Of a stretch of DNA of 64,000 nucleotides, positions 51,144-58,626 are shown piece by piece; within the stretch, counting starts at the first letter, position 1, and each line of letters opens with the position of its first letter. The position numbers and the translations under genes were made by a program. A model generated the notes under the pieces. It was not told the DNA's origin. It worked only from the letters and a program-made list of their open reading frames with translations, and did no database searches. The stretch lies in contig CALAWP010000066.1 in the NCBI GenBank assembly GCA_937895345.1, positions 1 through 64,000 of the forward strand. Direction: 5' to 3'. This DNA is from an uncultured Paenibacillus sp. (GTDB lineage Bacteria > Bacillota > Bacilli > Paenibacillales > Paenibacillaceae).

Positions 51144-52643
51144 TTACAAAATTACGCCGTCCTTGAATATCGCAATTTCCTTAAAGCCGTTGCGCTCGTT
51201 ATGGGTCTTCGTCTCCCCCGAGGCCAGGGAAATCAACTGCTCCCACAGCTCGTCGCTGAGCTGGTCCATGCTGCGGTCTTCCAGCAGCCGTCCGGCGTTG
51301 AAGTCGATCCAATTTCTCTTCCGCTGCGCCAGCTCGCTGTTCGTCGATATTTTGACGGTCGGCACCGGACCACCGAACGGCGTGCCCCGGCCCGTCGTAA
51401 AGAACACGATATGGGCTCCGCTTGCGGACAACGCCGTAACGGAAACGAGATCGTTGCCCGGCGCCTCCAGCAGATTAAGGCCGGGCTTGACGACGCGCCG
51501 CCCGTACGGCACAACGTCGGTCACGACGGCGTGGCCGCCCTTTTGCGTGCAGCCCAGCGATTTTTCCTCGAGCGTCGTAATGCCGCCGGCTTTGTTGCCG
51601 GGGGACGGATTTTCATAAATTTCCTGGTTATGGCGAATAAAATATTGCTTGAAGTCGTTGACCAGCCGCACGGTGCGGCCAAAAACGTCCTCATCCGCGG
51701 CACGGTTCATCAGAATCGTCTCGGCTCCGAACATTTCGGGAACTTCCGTCAAGATCGCCGTCCCGCCGGCCGCGATCAGCCGGTCCGATACCGCGCCGAC
51801 AAGCGGGTTGGCCGTAATGCCGGACAAGCCGTCCGAGCCGCCGCATTTGAGCCCCAGCTTCAACTTGGACACCGGCACGGGAACGCGCTGGAACCGCTCC
51901 GCATATTGCGCCAGCTCCTCGATCAGCTCCAGCGCTTCCTCGATCTCGTCCTCCGCATCCTGGGACTTCATAAATTTGACCCGTTCCGGATTGTACTCGC
52001 CGATGGCCTCCTTGAAGGAGTCGATCTGATTGTTCTCGCAGCCCAGACCGACAACCAGCACGCCGCCCGCATTGGGATGATGAACGAGGGAAGCCAGCAG
52101 CTTCTGCGTATAAGTCAGGTCGTCCCCCAATTGGGAGCAGCCGAACGGATGGGCAAAGTGATAAACGCCGTCCACCCGGCCGCCGAGCATGGCGGACGCC
52201 CGGTTGGCTACAATTTCGCAGGTCTTGTTAATGCAGCCGACCGTGTTAATAATCCAAATTTCGTTGCGGATGCCGGCTTCGCCGTTCTCGCGCACATATC
52301 CCCGGAACGTTCGCCCCGCGTCTCTCGACGCCGATTCCGCGCCGCCGGCAGCGGCCGGCTCGTATTGATAATCGAGAATGGCGCCGAGGCCCGTCCCCAT
52401 ATTATGCGTATGCACCCACGCTCCGGGGCGGATCGGTTCCTTCGCTTTGCCGATGGAATAACCGAATTTCAATACGTCTTCGCCCGGAGCGACGGCGCGA
52501 GCGGCAATTTTATGCCCTTTCGGCACATCGTCCAGCAGCTCGATCGTTTCTCCGTCTCCCAGCTCCAGCTTTTCCCCTTTGCCAAACGGCTTCAGCGCCA
52601 CGACGACATGGTCGCGTTCGTGCAGTCTTATCCAGCTATTCAT
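51144..52643 (-). CDS. uxaA: Altronate dehydratase
   Basis: Dehydrates D-altronate to 2-keto-3-deoxygluconate in galacturonate breakdown. The 499-aa protein has an N-terminal SAF domain (residues ~10-90) followed by the UxaA domain: TVGCINKTCEIVANR, HPFGCSQLGDD, GLGCENNQIDSFKE, LKCGGSDGLSGITANP and TTGRGTPFGGPVPTVKISTN. The start overlaps the uxaB stop by 8 nt. Two Cys and a Gly-rich metal site typical of the family are present. Confidence 0.94.
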   Translation of the reverse strand: MNSWIRLHERDHVVVALKPFGKGEKLELGDGETIELLDDVPKGHKIAARAVAPGEDVLKFGYSIGKAKEPIRPGAWVHTHNMGTGLGAILDYQYEPAAAGGAESASRDAGRTFRGYVRENGEAGIRNEIWIINTVGCINKTCEIVANRASAMLGGRVDGVYHFAHPFGCSQLGDDLTYTQKLLASLVHHPNAGGVLVVGLGCENNQIDSFKEAIGEYNPERVKFMKSQDAEDEIEEALELIEELAQYAERFQRVPVPVSKLKLGLKCGGSDGLSGITANPLVGAVSDRLIAAGGTAILTEVPEMFGAETILMNRAADEDVFGRTVRLVNDFKQYFIRHNQEIYENPSPGNKAGGITTLEEKSLGCTQKGGHAVVTDVVPYGRRVVKPGLNLLEAPGNDLVSVTALSASGAHIVFFTTGRGTPFGGPVPTVKISTNSELAQRKRNWIDFNAGRLLEDRSMDQLSDELWEQLISLASGETKTHNERNGFKEIAIFKDGVIL

Positions 52644-54126
52644 GTTTCATTCGCTCCCATTCGTTCATTTTGGCGGCGACGGCGGATGCCAGCGCCCCAT
52701 ACGTTTCGTTCAAGTCGCAGCCCCACAGCTCTTTGGCTCCGAGCAGTCTGCGGACAATCTCTTCGGTCGACTGGCCGCGCGTCTTAGCATCGCTCCATAT
52801 CGAAGCGATCAGCTGCAGCGAGGCGGCGTCATCCCGGACCGTGTAGACGGTTCCATCGAGCGACTCCCCGGCATAACCGCCGTCGGCAGGTTGGATCCGG
52901 TAATAGCGGAGCAGCCCGGCCAGCCCTACTGCAAGCCCTTCCGGCACCGGACGGCCGGCCTCCGCGTAATGCAGCAGCGACGGCAGCAGCCGAACCTTGA
53001 ATTTGCTTAAGCTGTTCATCGCAATGTCCGCCAGCCGGTGCTCGATAAACGGGTTCAGGAAACGCTCGTACACTTCGCCGGCGTAATGCTTCAGCGCGTC
53101 TTGATCCATCGGCAGGGACGGTACGATTTCTTCCTCCACCGTCGTTCTCACAAGCGCTCCGACTACGGGATGCTGCATCGCCTCGCGGACGTGGCGGACG
53201 CCCAGCACAATGCCGATCGGCGTCATCAGCGTGTGGGCGCCGTTCAAGATCCGAACCTTGCGCATTTGAAACGGCTTCAAATCGTCCACCCAATGGACGT
53301 TAAGTCCCGCCTTGCGCAGCGGCAGCGTCTCGTCGAGCTCCGCTTCCCCTTCGATCGCCCACAGATGGTACGGCTCCGCCGTCGTCAGCATCGGATCCCG
53401 GTACCCCCATTCGGCGAACCAGGCTTCCGCCTGCGCCTCCTCCGGATACCCCGTCACGATCCGATCGACTAGCGAATTCAGGAACCGGTTATGCTCCCGC
53501 ACCCATTGCTTGAACGGCTCCGGCAAGTTCCAGTCGTCGGCGTAACGGAGAATGCACTCGCGCAGCGTGTCGCCGTTGCGCTCCAGCAGCTCGCAGGGCA
53601 GGCAGATCAAGCCTTTGTCCGGAGCTCCGCGGAACGTTTCGAATCTCCGGTGCAGCAGCAAGGTCAGCTTGCCGGGATACGATTGCACCGGCCGGCCTTC
53701 TTCATGCGCCTCGGGACGGTAAGCCAAGCCCGCCTCCGTCGTATTGGAGACGACGACGCGCAGCTCGGGATTGTCCGCCAGCGCCAGAAAGCGCTCCCAA
53801 TCGGCATACGGATCGAATACGGCGCCAAATACGTCGACGACGTCACGGCGCTCGGCGGGCTCCCCCCGTTCCAGACCGCGGGTAACCAGCGTGTACAAGC
53901 CGTCCTGCGCCGCCAGCGCCTCGATCTTCGGCTTCCCTCCCGGTCTCGGCTGCGTCACGGCGATTGTTCCTTTATACAACCCTTGCTTGCGGCATTCCGC
54001 GATCATCCAGTCGAAGAAACCTCTCAGAAAGTTGCCTTCCCCGATCTGCAAGACGGTTACCGGTTCATGAGCCGGATTTCGGTCCGTTCCGTTGTCGTAC
54101 AGCCAATCGCGTCCCAACGTCTTCAT
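52636..54126 (-). CDS. uxaB: Tagaturonate reductase (altronate oxidoreductase)
   Basis: Reduces D-tagaturonate to D-altronate with NADH. 496 aa, mannitol-dehydrogenase superfamily: VLQIGEGNFLRGFFDWM is the N-terminal nucleotide-binding segment, VVSNTTEAGLAY follows, and KVRILNGAHTLMTPIG carries the catalytic Lys of the family. The start is the ATG with AAGGGGTG about 9 nt upstream; the longer frame to 54291 has no family resemblance. It is the first gene of uxaB-uxaA, divergent from an AraC regulator. Isomerase uxaC is not in the window. Confidence 0.93.
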   Translation of the reverse strand: MKTLGRDWLYDNGTDRNPAHEPVTVLQIGEGNFLRGFFDWMIAECRKQGLYKGTIAVTQPRPGGKPKIEALAAQDGLYTLVTRGLERGEPAERRDVVDVFGAVFDPYADWERFLALADNPELRVVVSNTTEAGLAYRPEAHEEGRPVQSYPGKLTLLLHRRFETFRGAPDKGLICLPCELLERNGDTLRECILRYADDWNLPEPFKQWVREHNRFLNSLVDRIVTGYPEEAQAEAWFAEWGYRDPMLTTAEPYHLWAIEGEAELDETLPLRKAGLNVHWVDDLKPFQMRKVRILNGAHTLMTPIGIVLGVRHVREAMQHPVVGALVRTTVEEEIVPSLPMDQDALKHYAGEVYERFLNPFIEHRLADIAMNSLSKFKVRLLPSLLHYAEAGRPVPEGLAVGLAGLLRYYRIQPADGGYAGESLDGTVYTVRDDAASLQLIASIWSDAKTRGQSTEEIVRRLLGAKELWGCDLNETYGALASAVAAKMNEWERMKHE

Positions 54127-54319
54127 TTTCAACAGCACCCCTTTGGCGTTTAAGTGCGAACCTTCCGTCCGCGATTCCATGCTGCAGCCCAGTGCGCTGC
54201 AGCGTCTTTTCTCCATTATAGAAAACAATAAAGATCCGTTAAATGTTCGATTATTGCATAAACATAACCGATATTGATATAGTTGAAACATATATTATGA
54301 CCGGAGGGGTGGGGAGTGG

Positions 54320-55195
54320 ATGAATATACAGCCTTATCGCAAACAGTTCCGTTACGACGCGGAATTTCCGTTCGATTGCTTATACCGGGATACGAAAAGC
54401 GCCCAAAGCGAGCTGCCCGACCATATACACGACTGGTACGAGCTGGCTTATGTCTATTCGGGGAGAGGCACATTTTTTATCGACCAGACGATATACGATG
54501 CGCGGCCCGGCGACATCTTCCTCATTCCCGGCAATACGGTGCATCGCTCCTTTCCCGTACCCGACGATCCAAAAACGTCGACGGCGCTTTATTTCGGCGC
54601 TTCGCTTGTCCATCATGCCCCGCTTGGCGATTCGTTTTCGTACTTGCATCCTTTCGAGCAAGCCAAACGTCATCAAACGTACCGGATTGCTTTGGACGAG
54701 GAGCGGCAAAGCCTGGTTACGGAAGCTTTGGAACGGATTCATGCCGAATACGCCGGCCGCCGGCTCGGAAGCCGCCATGCCGTATTGCTCCATTTGCAGC
54801 AGCTGTTGCTGGAGCTGAGCCGCTGGCTGCCGGAACGTTCGCCGGTCCGCGAAGCTGCCGCGCCGCCTTCGTCCGCGCATCCGGCCTGGATGTCGGCCGC
54901 TCTGGCTTACATCGATTCGCATATTTCGAAGCCGCTCGGGCTGTCGGCGCTGGCTGCCCGGGCCGCCGTGACGCCGGCGCATTTTTCGCGGGCGTTCAAG
55001 AAGCTGACCGGCATGAACGTCACGGATTACGTCACGGCCAAGCGAATTATCCGGGCCAAGGAGCTGCTGCTCGAGCCCGATTTGACGGTGGCCGACATCG
55101 CCGAACGCTGCGGCTTCGACAGCCTGCCCCATTTTCACCGCAAATTTAAATCGCTGACCGGCATGACCCCCGCCAAATATAAGCGAAAAGGATGA
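54320..55195 (+). CDS. AraC-family regulator, divergent from uxaBA
   Basis: 291 aa. The cupin sensor (PDHIHDWYELAYVYSGRGTFF; GDIFLIPGNTVHRSFP) is followed by a double helix-turn-helix (LGLSALAARAAVTPAHFSRA; VADIAERCGFDSLPHFHRKF). It is divergent from uxaB across 193 bp and is therefore a likely activator responding to galacturonate or a pathway intermediate. GGGGAG precedes the ATG. Confidence 0.88.
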   Translation: MNIQPYRKQFRYDAEFPFDCLYRDTKSAQSELPDHIHDWYELAYVYSGRGTFFIDQTIYDARPGDIFLIPGNTVHRSFPVPDDPKTSTALYFGASLVHHAPLGDSFSYLHPFEQAKRHQTYRIALDEERQSLVTEALERIHAEYAGRRLGSRHAVLLHLQQLLLELSRWLPERSPVREAAAPPSSAHPAWMSAALAYIDSHISKPLGLSALAARAAVTPAHFSRAFKKLTGMNVTDYVTAKRIIRAKELLLEPDLTVADIAERCGFDSLPHFHRKFKSLTGMTPAKYKRKG

Positions 55196-55635
55196 AGCTG
55201 CTGGGGGTGTTGGGGTAGCTCGGCAACGGACGTCGATCCCCTTCGCCCTTCACCCGCTCCGCACAGCTGCAACGCTTATTTTCGTACTTGCAGCACTCAC
55301 CGCACACTCTACGCACCGCTGCAACGCTGATTTTGGCACTTGCAGCACGTAGGGGCTCGCCCCATACCCCCCTTTTTAACGCAGCAGCGAATTTTCCCCC
55401 TTCCGCCCGCCCTAACTTGTATGGTAGTATGGCAGTAGAGCGAACAACAATACCGAGAGTGCGCAAAAAACGGCAAAAAGCCGTGCATCTGCACACTCGC
55501 ATGTGTACATCAGACACTCGCATGCCGTGTATCAGCACGCCGAACGAGCTAACATGTGCATCAATCAACTTGGCATCAGCAACCTGAGCATCAACAAAGC
55601 TACGCACCACACAATACGAAAGGAGGTAACTGTAC
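55196..55635. other. Intergenic region with hairpins and short direct repeats before gntR
   Basis: 440 bp without a supported gene. Features are twin GCTGCAA hairpins (55266-55294, 55318-55346); the direct repeat ACACTCGCATG at 55493-55503 and 55514-55524 (21-bp offset); and three GCATCA hexamers at 55558, 55573 and 55588 with an exact 15-bp period, just before the gntR ribosome binding site. These last repeats are close enough to gntR to be regulatory. Confidence 0.55.
55266..55346. repeat. Twin 29-bp hairpin repeats (GCTGCAA...TTGCAGC), 52 bp apart
   Basis: Each 29-bp unit has 7-bp perfect arms GCTGCAA and TTGCAGC around a 15-nt loop beginning CGCT. The two units differ at a few loop positions only, and start 52 bp apart. 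Confidence 0.85.
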
Positions 55636-56310
55636 ATGACGCTGGACAAAACGCCGGCCGCCTCTGCGCGCGATACCGTTTATGCGGCGCTCAAGGAGCA
55701 AATTTTGAGTCTGGAGCTGCCGCCGGGAACGCCGTTGTCCGAAAACGAAACGTCCGTCCGCTTTCAGGTCAGCCGCACGCCGGTCCGGGAAAGCTTTATG
55801 AAGCTGGCCCAGGAAGGGCTGATGCAAGTGCTTCCGCAAAGAGGGACTTACGTTTCGCTGATCGATATGAAGCTTGCGGAGGAAGCGCATTTTATGAGAG
55901 AACAGCTGGAATGCGCCGTCATTCGGCTGGCGTGCGGGCAGCTTCCGGACGAATGCCTGCGCCGGCTCGAAATCAATTTGCTGCTGCAGGACGAGAGCGT
56001 CCGCAAGCGGGACAACGATTCGATGTTCGAGCTGGACCAGCAGTTTCACCGCCTTCTGTTCGAAGGCTGCGGCAAGCTGAATACCTGGCAGGCCATGAGC
56101 GCTTTGACGGTACATATGGTGCGGAGCCGCAAGCTGAAGCTCGAGGTCGACCGGGATTGGCGCCACTTGTACGAGCAGCATCTGGCGATGGCCGATGCCA
56201 TCCGAGCCGGAGACGCGAATGCCGCCGGCCGGCTGATGAAGGAGCATCTCGCTCCCAGCCTGTCGGATCTGGCGCTGCTGAAGGAACAATACCCTCATTA
56301 TTTCAGTTAA
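55636..56310 (+). CDS. GntR-family (FadR/FCD subfamily) regulator of mannonate genes
   Basis: 224 aa. The winged helix is at the N-terminus (VYAALKEQILSLELPPGTPL; RFQVSRTPVRESFMKLAQEG) and an FCD ligand-binding domain follows, with DQQFHRLLFEGCG and YEQHLAMADAIRAGDANAAG supplying the metal/ligand His residues. It lies 23 bp before uxuA and so resembles UxuR/ExuR-type repressors responding to uronates. AAGGAGG precedes the ATG. Confidence 0.9.
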   Translation: MTLDKTPAASARDTVYAALKEQILSLELPPGTPLSENETSVRFQVSRTPVRESFMKLAQEGLMQVLPQRGTYVSLIDMKLAEEAHFMREQLECAVIRLACGQLPDECLRRLEINLLLQDESVRKRDNDSMFELDQQFHRLLFEGCGKLNTWQAMSALTVHMVRSRKLKLEVDRDWRHLYEQHLAMADAIRAGDANAAGRLMKEHLAPSLSDLALLKEQYPHYFS

Positions 56311-56333
56311 TTTTATAAGGAGGACGAACAACT

Positions 56334-57425
56334 ATGCGCATGACATTTCGCTGGTTCGGCGAAGGCAACGATACCGTCCCGCTGAACTATATCAAGCAAA
56401 TTCCGGGAACTGAAGGCATCGTCTGGTCGCTTCACGACATTCCGGCAGGGGAAGAATGGCCGATGGAGCGAATTTTGGAGGTGAAGGCGCAGGCGGAAGC
56501 GGCGGGGCTTCATATCGATGTCGTTGAAAGCGTTAACGTACACGAGAACATCAAGCTCGGTTTGCCCGACCGGGACATGTACATCGAACGGTACGCCAAT
56601 ACGCTCCGCAAGCTGGGTCAAGCCGGCGTCAAGGTCGTCTGCTACAACTTTATGCCGGTATTCGACTGGCTGCGCACCGATCTGTTCAAGGAAATGGAAG
56701 ACGGCTCGACCGCGTTGTTTTATGAAAGCAGCCGCATCGCCGACATCGACCCGTTCGAATTGACGGAACGGATCAATGCCGATTCCGCGCTGACGATGCC
56801 GGGCTGGGAGCCGGAGCGGCTGCAGCATTTGACCAAGCTGTTCGAAGCGTACCGGGGAGTGACGGAAGAGCATCTGTGGGACCATCTCGCTTATTTTCTC
56901 GATGCCGTCGTACCCGTTGCGGCCGAAAGCGGCATCCGCATGGCCATTCATCCCGACGATCCGCCTTGGCCGGTATTCGGATTGCCCCGCATCATGACGA
57001 ACCGGGACAATTTCCGGCGGCTGCTGAAGCTGCATGACCATCCCGCCAACGGCATTACGCTGTGCAGCGGCTCGCTGGGCGCCAATCCGCAAAACGACAT
57101 TATTGCGATGATTCACGAATTCGGAGACCGGATTCCGTTCGCCCATATCCGCAACGTCCGCGTGTACGAGAACGGCGATTTTATCGAAACGTCTCATCGC
57201 ACCCAGGACGGCACCGTCGATATTGCCGGAATCGTCAAAGCTTATTACGACATCGGCTTTACCGGATATGCCCGTCCCGACCACGGCCGCCATATTTGGG
57301 ACGAGAAATGCAGGCCGGGCTACGGACTGTACGACCGGGCTCTGGGCATTATGCATCTGTGGGGCTTGTGGGACGGATATGCTTACGCCGAGGCCCAGAG
57401 CAAGCGAGGAGGGGAAACGCAATGA
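56334..57425 (+). CDS. uxuA: Mannonate dehydratase
   Basis: Converts D-mannonate to 2-keto-3-deoxygluconate in glucuronate breakdown. 363 aa, TIM barrel with metal ligands in MAIHPDDPPWP, GITLCSGSLGANPQND, FAHIRNVR and the ending DHGRHIW. TFRWFGEGNDTVPL at the N-terminus is typical. GGAGG lies at normal spacing. It overlaps the next gene as ATGA. Confidence 0.95.
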   Translation: MRMTFRWFGEGNDTVPLNYIKQIPGTEGIVWSLHDIPAGEEWPMERILEVKAQAEAAGLHIDVVESVNVHENIKLGLPDRDMYIERYANTLRKLGQAGVKVVCYNFMPVFDWLRTDLFKEMEDGSTALFYESSRIADIDPFELTERINADSALTMPGWEPERLQHLTKLFEAYRGVTEEHLWDHLAYFLDAVVPVAAESGIRMAIHPDDPPWPVFGLPRIMTNRDNFRRLLKLHDHPANGITLCSGSLGANPQNDIIAMIHEFGDRIPFAHIRNVRVYENGDFIETSHRTQDGTVDIAGIVKAYYDIGFTGYARPDHGRHIWDEKCRPGYGLYDRALGIMHLWGLWDGYAYAEAQSKRGGETQ

Positions 57426-58321
57426 GAGATAAAATGAAGCTGGACTCCGAAAAGCAAAAGGCGCCGCACCGGGAGCAGCCGCTGCACGAGTCGCTCAGAG
57501 GCAAAGTCGCCGTCATTACCGGCGGTGCGGGCGTGCTGTGCCGGGCGATGGCGTTCGAGCTTGCGCGTCAAGGAGCCAAGATCGCCGTTCTGGGCCGGAC
57601 CGCGGCGAAAAACGACGCCGTTGCAGCCGAAATTGCGAAAGCCGGCGGCACCGCCATCGGCGTAGCCTGCGACGCGACGGACCCGGACAGCATGCGGAAT
57701 GCGGCCCTCACGACGCTTGAAAAGCTCGGTCAATGCGACATTCTGGTCAACGGAGCCGGCGGCAATCATCCAAGCGCCAATACGACGAACGAAACGTTCC
57801 GGTTCGACGATCTGGACAAGGCCGGCGTCACGACCTTTCTCAATTTGAGCGTGGACGGGTTCCGGCAGGTGCTTGATTTGAATTTTATCGGGACGCTCAT
57901 TCCATCCCAGGTCTATGCGGAGCAAATGGTAGGGCGCGAGGGCGTCACGATCATCAACATCTCTTCGATGAGCGCCCCTTCGCCGATGACGAAGGTGCCC
58001 GCCTACAGCGCGGCGAAAGCGGCTGTCAACAACTTTACCCAGTGGCTGGCGGTTCACATGGCGAACGCGGGCATACGGGTGAACGCTATCGCGCCGGGCT
58101 TTTTCCTGACAGAGCAAAACCGGGGGCTGCTGCTGAACGAAGACGGATCGCTCACCGAGCGGTCGGGCAAAATCATTTCCCATACGCCGATGCGCCGGTT
58201 CGGCAAACCCGACGACTTGCTCGGGGCGCTGCTGTGGCTGGCCGACGATACGGCCTCCGGCTTTGTTACCGGGATTACCGTTCCGGTCGACGGCGGATTT
58301 ATGGCTTATTCCGGGGTATAA
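57422..58321 (+). CDS. uxuB: SDR-family D-mannonate oxidoreductase (fructuronate reductase)
   Basis: 299 aa. Classical short-chain dehydrogenase: cofactor loop ITGGAGVLCRAMA, NGAGGNHPSAN, catalytic Ser in INISSMSAPSP, YSAAKAA with Tyr and Lys. It overlaps uxuA and is expected to interconvert D-fructuronate and D-mannonate, as the SDR-type enzyme next to uxuA in Bacillus (YjmF) does. It is unrelated to the E. coli UxuB fold. A 25-residue N-terminal extension precedes the Rossmann domain. AGGAGGGG lies before the ATG. Confidence 0.88.
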   Translation: MRDKMKLDSEKQKAPHREQPLHESLRGKVAVITGGAGVLCRAMAFELARQGAKIAVLGRTAAKNDAVAAEIAKAGGTAIGVACDATDPDSMRNAALTTLEKLGQCDILVNGAGGNHPSANTTNETFRFDDLDKAGVTTFLNLSVDGFRQVLDLNFIGTLIPSQVYAEQMVGREGVTIINISSMSAPSPMTKVPAYSAAKAAVNNFTQWLAVHMANAGIRVNAIAPGFFLTEQNRGLLLNEDGSLTERSGKIISHTPMRRFGKPDDLLGALLWLADDTASGFVTGITVPVDGGFMAYSGV

Positions 58322-58345
58322 GGCCGATGCCGAACCTCCTTTGCA

Positions 58346-58389
58346 CCCGTTATGGAATACGGAGATGGCCTTTACGCCATTCTAACGGG
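58346..58389 (+). ncRNA. Candidate structured leader hairpin before a small ORF
   Basis: CCCGTTA pairs with TAACGGG, and inside it ATGGC pairs with GCCAT (loop CTTTAC), with partial pairing between them. The structure sits directly before AAAGGAGG and a 40-codon ORF. It could be a 5' control structure or a terminator of uxuB without a T-tract. Confidence 0.4.
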
Positions 58390-58410
58390 GAAAGGAGGTG
58401 CCCATGAGGC

Positions 58411-58533
58411 ATGACATCGTCCAAAAGCCGCCGGGCAAACCGTTGGAATCAACGGAAGCAGAACCAGCAGCCTCACGGCAAAATCAAGTCGCTAAAGGAG
58501 CTGAGCGAACCGCCTGAAACTCCCGAGCAATAG
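58411..58533 (+). CDS. Small basic hypothetical protein (40 aa)
   Basis: Translates to a highly charged, Gln/Asn/Lys/Arg-rich peptide beginning MTSSKSRRANRWNQRKQN and ending KELSEPPETPEQ. AGGAGG lies about 12 nt upstream. An overlapping ATG at 58404, in another frame, has better spacing but gives a less protein-like 37-residue product. The composition suggests a small spore-former protein of the cytoplasm. I do not recognise it. Confidence 0.45.
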   Translation: MTSSKSRRANRWNQRKQNQQPHGKIKSLKELSEPPETPEQ

Positions 58534-58626
58534 CCCGGAGCTCAGGCGGGGCCGCCGGCTCCATTTTTTGCGAAACGCGTTTGCGGGGGAGCGCTGGTAT
58601 AGCGCATGGCGCATGGCGCCCCCCGC

